From: JAWLHK01 sp041690355 [NCBI: bacterium]
GTDB taxonomy: Bacteria; J088; JAWLBW01
NCBI GenBank assembly: GCA_041690355.1
Contig: JAWLHK010000003.1
Location: 90,695 to 154,694 of the forward strand
DNA length: 64,000 bases
Direction of reading: 5' to 3'
The position numbers and the translations under genes were made by a program. Of this stretch, positions 54,573 through 64,000 are shown in pieces (the stretch's first letter is position 1; each line of letters starts with the position of its first letter). The notes below the pieces were generated by a model. It worked only from the letters and a program-made list of their open reading frames with translations. It made no database searches and was not told the origin of the DNA.

Positions 54573-55808
54573 ATGAGTGAAGGAATTCTCGAACTGTCCG
54601 AAGTCGAACGCAACGTTCAGCAGATGATGCACTTCTTTGCGGAATCGGAAATGCGGCCGATCGCCGAGAAGCATGACCGCGAAGAGACGATGCCGTGGGA
54701 GCTCATGGAGAAGGCCCAGATGTTCGGTCTGAGCCAGACCGCGCTGCTCGACGCCGCGCAGGGGGGCGGGCCGAAAGAGCTCCAGCAGGCCGAAGAAGGG
54801 GGCGACACGAAGAAGAAAGAGCGCTTCACGACCCGCATCTCGGTCATCGGCGCCGAAGAAATGTCCTGGGGGTGCGCCGGGCTCAGCCTCGCGCTCACCG
54901 GCTCGGGCCTGGCCGCGACGCCGGTCGCCCAGATGGGCACGCCCGAGCAGAAAGAGTTCTTCAAGGAGTGCATGACCGGCAAGGACGAGCACGGCCACGT
55001 GAAGATCGCCGCCATGGCCCTCAGCGAGCCGCCGACGGGGAGCGACATCTCGTCGCTGTCGACCACGGCGCGTAAGGACGGCGATCACTACGTCCTTAAC
55101 GGCTCGAAGCAGTGGATCACCAACGGCAAGAGCGCGGCGGTCTATGTCGTGTGGGCGCAGACGGACAAGTCACTGGGGCGCGCTGGCGTGCGCGGGTTCG
55201 TCGTGGGGCGCGGCACGCCGGGACTCATCCCCGGCAAGAAGGAAGTGAAGCTCGGCATCCGCGCTTCGGAGACCGCCCAGGTGCACTTCGAAGATTGCCG
55301 CGTGCACAAGTCGATGATGCTCGGGGGCGAAGAGCTCGCCAAGAAGGGGCTCAAGGGCACCAAGGCCATGCTCGACTCGACGCGCCCCATCGTGGGCGCC
55401 CAGGCGGTCGGCATTGCCCGTGCGGCCTACGAGTACATTCTCGAGTACGCGAAGAACACCGAGTATCGCGGGAAGCCGCTCATCGCCTACCAGAACGTCG
55501 GCTTCCTGATCGCCGAGATGGCCATGTCGATCGAATCGAGCCGCGCGCTCGTGCGAAAATCGGCGTGGATGTCAGACCAGGGGATCGCGAACGTGACGTA
55601 CGCCTCGATGGCCAAGGCGCATGCCGCCAAGACGGCCGAGTTCGTGACCTCGAACGCGGTCTCGATTCTCGGCGAAGAAGGCTGGACGCGCAAGCATCCG
55701 GTCGAAAAGTGGTACCGCGACCAGAAGATTTACGACATCTTCGAAGGCACGGGCCAGATTCAGCGCCGCATCATCACGCGCGAGCTGAGCGGGATCAATC
55801 CGGAATAA
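54573..55808 (+). CDS. Acyl-CoA dehydrogenase, pair 2 catalytic subunit
   Basis: A 411-residue acyl-CoA dehydrogenase with intact active site: IYDIFEGTGQIQ (Glu391), ALSEPPTGSDIS in the beta domain and NGSKQWITNG for FAD binding. A charged insertion at about residues 72-90 (EEGGDTKKKE) is unusual. It is likely to form a heteromer with the preceding gene product. A 14-bp stem-loop follows the stop codon. Confidence 0.88.
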   Translation: MSEGILELSEVERNVQQMMHFFAESEMRPIAEKHDREETMPWELMEKAQMFGLSQTALLDAAQGGGPKELQQAEEGGDTKKKERFTTRISVIGAEEMSWGCAGLSLALTGSGLAATPVAQMGTPEQKEFFKECMTGKDEHGHVKIAAMALSEPPTGSDISSLSTTARKDGDHYVLNGSKQWITNGKSAAVYVVWAQTDKSLGRAGVRGFVVGRGTPGLIPGKKEVKLGIRASETAQVHFEDCRVHKSMMLGGEELAKKGLKGTKAMLDSTRPIVGAQAVGIARAAYEYILEYAKNTEYRGKPLIAYQNVGFLIAEMAMSIESSRALVRKSAWMSDQGIANVTYASMAKAHAAKTAEFVTSNAVSILGEEGWTRKHPVEKWYRDQKIYDIFEGTGQIQRRIITRELSGINPE

Positions 55809-55810
55809 CG

Positions 55811-55848
55811 GGAAACGGGGCCGCGGCCAAGGCAGCGGCCCCGTTTCC
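55811..55848 (+). terminator. Perfect 14-bp stem-loop after the acyl-CoA dehydrogenase operon
   Basis: The arms at 55811-55824 and 55835-55848 are exact complements (GGAAACGGGGCCGC and its reverse complement) with a 10-nt loop. No U-run follows; heptanucleotide repeats start immediately. Probably a terminator or mRNA-stabilising hairpin. Confidence 0.6.
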
Positions 55849-55897
55849 ATTCCTGATTCCTGATTCCTGATTCCTGATTCTTGATTCCTGATTCCTG
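55849..55897. repeat. Heptanucleotide tandem repeat, ATTCCTG family, 7 units
   Basis: ATTCCTG four times, ATTCTTG, then ATTCCTG twice, in perfect 7-nt register. It shares its unit with the array at 51385-51412. Confidence 0.85.
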
Positions 55898-55987
55898 AGA
55901 AGCAAGGACGGGCAAGGACGAGGGGCCGCCAGAACAGCTGCGGACCTTCCCTGTCAGGAGTCGGATAACAGGAAGCGCGCGCCGGCG

Positions 55988-56359
55988 CTAAAGGCAGCGC
56001 CCCAGGCCGAAGACGCCGAGGATGACCACGAGAACGAGGACGCCGAGCACCAGAAGGCCGGCGTTGGACTGCGGGTGAATTTCCGCGTCGTCTGCCCTCG
56101 CCGTCTCGGCTTCGCGCTCAAAATCGACCGATTCCTGCGCAGAACCGGCGTGCTCGCCCAGACCGAGGATGGCCTCGGCCTCTTCGACGTCCTCGGGCGC
56201 CACGGCGAGGCGTACCCGCCCGTAAACCCCGCCGAACATGCGGTGCACATTCTCGTCGAGAAGCAGCGCTTCGATCCCTTCGGCTTCAAGTCGCCCACGG
56301 GCAAGGTTCGCCTGCACGCTCGATTCGTAGGTCGCGATGGTGACAAGGTCGCCGGACAT
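55988..56359 (-). CDS. DUF2007 protein with C-terminal membrane anchor
   Basis: A 123-residue protein. Residues 1-70 match DUF2007 (VTIATYESSVQANLARGRLEAEGI, VRLAVAPEDVEEAEAIL), a small ferredoxin-like domain sometimes called a putative signal transducer. An acidic linker is followed by one transmembrane helix (about 100-119, AGLLVLGVLVLVVILGVFGL). The function is unknown. It is 77 nt downstream of the histidine phosphatase on the same strand. Confidence 0.75.
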   Translation of the reverse strand: MSGDLVTIATYESSVQANLARGRLEAEGIEALLLDENVHRMFGGVYGRVRLAVAPEDVEEAEAILGLGEHAGSAQESVDFEREAETARADDAEIHPQSNAGLLVLGVLVLVVILGVFGLGRCL

Positions 56360-56436
56360 GATCTCAGTCTACCAGACGGGGGGCGCCGGCACCGCAGCAG
56401 CCGCGCGGGATTGGCGGCGCAGGCCCCTTGCAGAAG

Positions 56437-57096
56437 CTATTCGGGCGTGAGACTGTCGTCGGCTTCGACGCTGCGCAGGTGCCACGCTTCGTTCAGGCCG
56501 AGAACATGCCAGTGCCTGCGGCCGTGATCGTAACGCAGCCGGTGCAGCGCCGCGTTCTTGATGCCGAAGCTGACCACCCGCTTGAGGTTCGATTCGTCTG
56601 CCCCCACGGCCATGCGCAGCAGGTGCTGCAGCACCATCATGTGGCCGACCACGACGACGTGCCCGCGCTCTTGGGCGAAGATCGGGCGCAACAAGCGGTC
56701 GACGCGGCGCGCGACGTCGAAATAACTCTCGCCCCCGCCGATGACCCGCCGCGGGTCACCGCTGTGCAGATCGGCGAAGACACGCGGGTGCTGCCGGCGC
56801 GCCTCTTCGAAGGTCAACCCGGTCAGCACGCCGACATCCCGTTCGCGCAGCTCCGGCCGGACCTCGACCGGCGCCCCCGTGCGTTCGCCGATGGCCCGGG
56901 CCGTGTCGGCGGCACGCACGAGGTCGGAGCTCAGAATGCGGGTCACGCCAAGCGGGGCCAGCGCATCGCCCGTAAGCGCCGCCTGCAGGCGTCCTACCGG
57001 GCTGAGGGGAATGTCGGCCTGGCTGCCGAATCGCTTCTGAGTATTGCTGACCGACTGGCCATGGCGAATCAAGGTTACATCGAGCATGTATCGCAT
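56437..57096 (-). CDS. Histidine phosphatase family protein
   Basis: A 219-residue member of the phosphoglycerate-mutase-like superfamily: TLIRHGQSVSNTQ (catalytic His of RHG), LSSDLVRAADTARAI, LRERDVGVLTG (acid) and VVVGHMMVLQHLL (second His). The substrate is unknown. ATG 57096 or 57087 both work. It starts just downstream of the tRNA terminator on the same strand, so it needs its own promoter or read-through. Confidence 0.88.
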   Translation of the reverse strand: MRYMLDVTLIRHGQSVSNTQKRFGSQADIPLSPVGRLQAALTGDALAPLGVTRILSSDLVRAADTARAIGERTGAPVEVRPELRERDVGVLTGLTFEEARRQHPRVFADLHSGDPRRVIGGGESYFDVARRVDRLLRPIFAQERGHVVVVGHMMVLQHLLRMAVGADESNLKRVVSFGIKNAALHRLRYDHGRRHWHVLGLNEAWHLRSVEADDSLTPE

Positions 57097-57108
57097 TGTT
57101 CCCGAACC

Positions 57109-57142
57109 AAAAAAAAATCCGCCTGCGAAACCGCAGGCGGAT
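57109..57142 (-). terminator. Rho-independent terminator of the HU-tRNA transcript
   Basis: Read on the minus strand, ATCCGCCTGC pairs exactly with GCAGGCGGAT across a 6-nt loop and is followed by nine T residues (57117-57109). It sits 14 nt beyond the 3' end of tRNA-Asp. Confidence 0.9.
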
Positions 57143-57155
57143 GCGTATTGAATAG

Positions 57156-57232
<77 letters not shown>

Positions 57233-57258
57233 TATTCTTTACGTCTGATTTCGGTATC

Positions 57259-57334
57259 TGGTGGGCGAAACAGGGCTCGAACCTGTGACCCCCGCCTTGT
57301 AAGGGCGGTGCTCTACCAGCTGAGCTATTCGCCC
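57259..57334 (-). tRNA. tRNA-Val (TAC)
   Basis: The 76-nt cloverleaf has acceptor GGGCGAA/TTCGCCC, D-stem GCTC/GAGC, anticodon stem CCGCC/GGCGG with loop CTTACAA (anticodon TAC) and an encoded CCA. Its 5' end is only 6 nt after the HU stop codon, so it is processed from the HU transcript. Confidence 0.97.
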
Positions 57335-57340
57335 AGAAGT

Positions 57341-57619
57341 TCAGACCTTCTGTACGGCTTCCTTGAGCTGCTTGCCCGGTTTGAACTTCGGCTGGCGCGA
57401 AGCGGGAATCGAGATCTTTTCCCGCGTCGCCGGATTGATCCCTTCGCGCGCCGCGCGCTGCGAGGTTTCAAAACTGCCGAAGCCGACGATCGTCACCTTG
57501 TCGCCCTTCTGCAGGGTCGCGCTCACGATCTCCGTGAACGCAGCCAGAGCTCGCTCTGCGGCGGGGCGATCGAGGTTCGCTTTTTCGGCGATGGCGGCAA
57601 CCAGTTCAAGACGGTTCAA
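57341..57619 (-). CDS. hup: DNA-binding protein HU (TTG start)
   Basis: A 92-residue HU/IHF-family nucleoid protein: (M)[61 protein letters not shown]. The family begins with M-N-K/R, which here falls on a TTG codon at 57619 behind a GGGTGA site. The longer frame to 57688 would begin inside the promoter, so TTG is the real start. It lies downstream of lon as in many Pseudomonadota, and its mRNA continues into two tRNAs. Confidence 0.92.
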   Translation of the reverse strand: MNRLELVAAIAEKANLDRPAAERALAAFTEIVSATLQKGDKVTIVGFGSFETSQRAAREGINPATREKISIPASRQPKFKPGKQLKEAVQKV

Positions 57620-57659
57620 GGATTCACCCAACGAGATTCGAAATCCGGTAAAAGAATTA

Positions 57660-57688
57660 ACTTTATCAACCTGCGGTCGCTGTGTCAA
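57660..57688 (-). promoter_or_regulatory. Sigma-70 promoter for HU and the two tRNAs
   Basis: On the minus strand, consensus TTGACA (57688-57683), a 17-nt spacer and TAAAGT (57665-57660) lie between the lon stop and the HU gene. The leader before the TTG start would be roughly 35 nt. Confidence 0.8.
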
Positions 57689-57714
57689 GAGAAAACAGCC
57701 CGAGCGACCGCCGT

Positions 57715-60141
<2,427 letters not shown>

Positions 60142-60528
60142 TCATCCTCAGCTGGTAAACTGCTGTTTCTCCTGCCCCGGCGCGCCCGGAAGCGCCCTGG
60201 GAATGGCGCAGAAGCGGGATACATTATAGACACACCCAAACTGCGCCCGCAAACGAATCCGGCCAAAAACGACGCACCCAAGAAACGGCGCGAATCCGCT
60301 TGACAAGCGGCCCCTCACTAAGAAGGCCGCTTCGCCATGTATCTCGCACCAATATCGCAGCGCACACGACAGCAGACCGATCCAGGAGCCGCGACCGCGC
60401 ATGACGGACTGTCTTCACCTGGAATCCGCCTCTTTTCCCCCAACGTTACCCCGACCCGGATCCCAGGGCAACCGGATGCGCCCGGACGGATGCTGGAACA
60501 CGGAGCGGGACCACGGGTTGCCCGGCGC
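60142..60528. promoter_or_regulatory. lon upstream region with candidate promoter and a short palindrome
   Basis: No gene is supported. On the minus strand a perfect TATAAT (60228-60223) is preceded after 18 nt by TTGCGG (60252-60247), giving an 80-nt leader before lon. Further upstream CCGCTTGACAAGCGG (60296-60310) is a palindrome with 6-nt arms, a possible regulator site. No CIRCE-like heat-shock element was seen. Confidence 0.5.
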
Positions 60529-60786
60529 CTACCCGGCGGCCAGTAACGGCGTCAGTTTTCCGGCTCGATCGAGCGCGACCATGTCGTCGTATCCGCCGAT
60601 GGGTTGATCGTTGATGAAAATCTGCGGAACCGTGCGCATCCGGGTGATCTCGACAAGGCGCATGCGTGCGTCGTGATCGCCGCTGACGTCGACCTCCTGA
60701 AAGGTTACCCCGCGAGCCTTCAGGAACTCTTTCGCTCTGGTGCAGTAGGGACAGTACGATGTAGTATAAATCTTTACGTCGGCCAT
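60529..60786 (-). CDS. grxC: Glutaredoxin (GrxC type)
   Basis: An 85-residue dithiol glutaredoxin with active site YCPYC (Cys12, Cys15), TVPQIFIND (cis-Pro) and GGYDDMVALDRAGKL, matching GrxC (Grx3). It reduces disulfides with glutathione in the cytosol. Longer upstream readings add no conserved sequence. It is divergent from the second VolA-like gene with 79 nt between starts. Confidence 0.93.
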   Translation of the reverse strand: MADVKIYTTSYCPYCTRAKEFLKARGVTFQEVDVSGDHDARMRLVEITRMRTVPQIFINDQPIGGYDDMVALDRAGKLTPLLAAG

Positions 60787-60865
60787 GCGAGTTATTATAC
60801 CCCTGCTCCCACGCGGCGGGAGCAAAACGGCACCGAACACGCGCGGCGGCATTTTCAGAGACCGC

Positions 60866-62701
60866 ATGGCCCGATTCTTCTTCCTGCTTGCCCTGTTTAC
60901 CGCACTGACCGCCTGCGCGGATGTCTGCCGGGCTCCGGCGCTCGCCCCCGGGCTCACCGTGTTTCCCCATCCCGACTTTCTGACGGCAGACGAGTCGGGT
61001 ACAGGCCTGCGGGGCAGGATTCCGGCTCCATACAGGCCGGCAGCCATCTTCGAAAGCGCATTCGAGCGCGTCGACGGCTTCAGCACGACCGGGCCCCTGT
61101 TCGTGAACCGCTCTTTTGCAGCCGCCTGGTTCGGGACCGTCGGGCCGCTCCGGTTCAATCTCTATGACGGTGTCAGCGGCACGCCGGTCGCAGCCGAGTC
61201 CTTCCGCAACGACGCCCGCGACATCGCGGGAATCCTGCCGGTGCATCCCTTGAAGGCCGGGCACGACTACTGGTTCGAAATCAGCGTCTCCGGAAAGGCA
61301 CCCTGCGATACCGAGGGCCCCCACGTCGTTACCGGCGAATGGCCCGGCTCGCGACGGCTCCCCACCCGTATCCGCGCACGGCTCGACAGCAACCGGCGCA
61401 CCGTGCTCGTACCCTTTCGCACCCAGCAGAGCCGCAACCTTCTTGCCGATGCGGCCTCACTGCTCGACAGAAGCGCCACGCCACGGGTCTTGAACGCCCG
61501 GCCCTATGCGGCCCTGACCACGGCCGGCGAGCCGAATCCCGACCTCTTCGGCGACGCCCCGCCGCTCATCGACGGGTTGCGCTACGGTTCGCGCCCGTGG
61601 GCCCCGCTCGAGCGGATAGGCCGGGTCGTGATCGGCGAGATCGAGACGGCAGAGTTGCGTCACGACGGGGCGCTCCGGGACGACACCTTGCGGGAACATG
61701 AACGCCGGCGGCTCGGCTACATCCTGACGCTCCCGCACATGAGCGCTCGCGTCACCGGGCCGGTAAACCTCGGGGGGCGGGTTCCCCTCGTGCTCTTCAG
61801 CCACCCGTTGCGCGCCTGCAAGGAGACGATTTTCAGTATCGCCGATACGCTTTCGGGATACGGCTTCGCGGTCGCGGCCATTGATCACGTCGAACACGGC
61901 AGCCGGCGATCGGTTCAGGTCTCGGAATATGTATGCGGCGAATCGACGCCGTGGGGATTTTTCGCCGGCGACCCCGAAACGCTCCGTGACAACCTGCGCG
62001 CTTCGGCGCTCGATCTCTACCAGCTCAAGCTCGCCTTGCAGCGGGCGCATGCGCCCCTGTTCGACTTCAACGCCGACGGCGCGGTCGATTTCGATGCCGA
62101 GCACCCCGCCGTCGTCGCCATCAGCCTCGGGAGTATCGTGGCTGCGCTGCTGGTTTCCGTCAGCCCCGACGTCGAAGTCGCCGTCTTCAATACCCTGCTC
62201 GGCAGCAGCGTGGGGATGCTCGAGACCGTGGACGACGGCGCGGGCGACTACGCGCTGCCGCTGCCGGGCGACATCGCCACGTTGAACGTGGCACTCGTAC
62301 AGACGGTCGCCGAGGCGGCCGATCCGCTCGCCTACACCGATGCGCTGCGCGGGCGCCGGCTCGATCTCCTGCTGCAGGAAGCGGTCGACGACGCCGTCGT
62401 TCCCAACGAGTCGACCGAACGCTTCGCCCGGGCGCTGGGGGCCGTTCAGATAGAACCGGTCTATCGGCCGGTTGCCGGACTGACGCGCGCCACGGCACCC
62501 CATCGTCCCGAAGGCCGGCATCAGTCGACCCGGGCCCTGGTGCAGGTCGAGCCGGCCAACCACTCGTTTCTCCTCCTGCCGAAGGACCCGGCCATCCTGG
62601 AGCCCGCCCGGATGCAGGTCGGCTACTTTCTCTGGTCTCACTATGCACTGGGGAGAGGCGTGGTACAACCGTTTCCGTGGCCGATCGACGACGGCCCCTG
62701 A
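60866..62701 (+). CDS. VolA/Pla-1-like surface lipase lipoprotein, intact nucleophile
   Basis: A 611-residue lipoprotein (signal LALFTALTAC, Cys17). N-terminal Ig-like segments are followed by an alpha/beta-hydrolase: PLVLFSHPLRACKETIFS, VAAIDHVEHGSR, nucleophile elbow AISLGS (Ser420), acid region AVDDAVVPN and histidine NHSFLL. It is a diverged paralogue of the protein at 1289-3205, which has Gly at the serine position. It is probably a secreted esterase or lipase at the cell surface. No FadL gene adjoins. ATG 60866 gives the correct signal peptide. Confidence 0.75.
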   Translation: MARFFFLLALFTALTACADVCRAPALAPGLTVFPHPDFLTADESGTGLRGRIPAPYRPAAIFESAFERVDGFSTTGPLFVNRSFAAAWFGTVGPLRFNLYDGVSGTPVAAESFRNDARDIAGILPVHPLKAGHDYWFEISVSGKAPCDTEGPHVVTGEWPGSRRLPTRIRARLDSNRRTVLVPFRTQQSRNLLADAASLLDRSATPRVLNARPYAALTTAGEPNPDLFGDAPPLIDGLRYGSRPWAPLERIGRVVIGEIETAELRHDGALRDDTLREHERRRLGYILTLPHMSARVTGPVNLGGRVPLVLFSHPLRACKETIFSIADTLSGYGFAVAAIDHVEHGSRRSVQVSEYVCGESTPWGFFAGDPETLRDNLRASALDLYQLKLALQRAHAPLFDFNADGAVDFDAEHPAVVAISLGSIVAALLVSVSPDVEVAVFNTLLGSSVGMLETVDDGAGDYALPLPGDIATLNVALVQTVAEAADPLAYTDALRGRRLDLLLQEAVDDAVVPNESTERFARALGAVQIEPVYRPVAGLTRATAPHRPEGRHQSTRALVQVEPANHSFLLLPKDPAILEPARMQVGYFLWSHYALGRGVVQPFPWPIDDGP

Positions 62702-62828
62702 CACGCGAAAGCAGCCGTTCTGACTTGCGTTTTCGGCCCCGGAGCGTTACAACGTAATATTCTGCCCGAAGCGTGCCTCCCGGCATTGCGGTCCTTGGGC
62801 TCCCTCTCATTCCAAAAGGGATTTTTTC

Positions 62829-64000
<1,172 letters not shown>

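Noticed and set aside
51385-55897. Tandem repeats considered as a CRISPR array.
   Set aside because: The units are 7 nt, contiguous and without spacers, and no cas gene is present.
57620-57688. Upstream extension of HU to 115 residues.
   Set aside because: The extension would begin inside the -35 element; the family N-terminus aligns at the TTG codon at 57619.

Overview
This is a 64-kb stretch of a high-GC (about two-thirds G+C by eye) Gram-negative chromosome. It carries many lipoprotein signal peptides, two types of predicted outer-membrane barrel, periplasmic c-type cytochromes and a complete-looking housekeeping core (lon, HU, two tRNAs, citrate synthase, apaH). There is no phage, transposase, integrase or CRISPR array. 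The order lon - HU - tRNA-Val(TAC) - tRNA-Asp(GTC), the VolA-like lipase/FadL pair, ApaH and the E. coli-type CobB fit the Pseudomonadota best. The IPT/TIG giant and the general accessory content would also suit a myxobacterial or leptospiral lineage, so the phylum is left open.

Layout. 0-7 kb: a glycerate kinase (cut by the window edge) divergent from a metallo-beta-lactamase-fold hydrolase, then a VolA-like surface lipase lipoprotein translationally coupled to a FadL channel, a secreted M30-like metallopeptidase and a WYL regulator. 7-12 kb: a GxxExxY protein, an AsmA-like membrane protein, a short-chain dehydrogenase and a first acyl-CoA dehydrogenase pair. 12-18 kb (minus strand): a TetR-headed operon (TetR, lipoprotein, YtkA-like lipoprotein, MauG-family di-haem peroxidase) with a clear promoter and operator, behind an AtoE-like transporter and a methyltransferase. 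18-31 kb: mixed envelope and lipid genes (PAP2, YihY, two DUF1499 proteins, beta-propeller lipoprotein, radical SAM, acyltransferase, truncated haemoglobin, GDPD, sirtuin, enoyl-CoA hydratase).

31.7-47.8 kb is the most unusual part. Three consecutive lipoprotein genes, separated by 2 and 5 nt, form one 16-kb operon. The middle gene encodes 4,839 residues with 43 IPT/TIG repeats, counted by hand, followed by a roughly 1,250-residue C-terminal head. I regard this as the best candidate for an undescribed surface system.

48-64 kb: YraN, a fatty-acid hydroxylase/lipid kinase pair, a di-haem cytochrome, ApaH, YoaK-like membrane protein, a second acyl-CoA dehydrogenase pair behind a TetR-type palindrome, DUF2007, a histidine phosphatase, the tRNA/HU/lon block, glutaredoxin, a second VolA-like lipoprotein and the 5' part of citrate synthase. 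Intergenic DNA between 51.4 and 55.9 kb holds several unrelated tandem repeats that all have a period of exactly 7 nt.

A common theme is fatty-acid and lipid acquisition and turnover: VolA-like lipases, FadL, short-chain fatty-acid transporter, two acyl-CoA dehydrogenase pairs, enoyl-CoA hydratase, acyltransferase, lipid kinase, GDPD and citrate synthase. Two alpha/beta-hydrolases in the window appear to lack the nucleophilic serine while keeping the acid and histidine.
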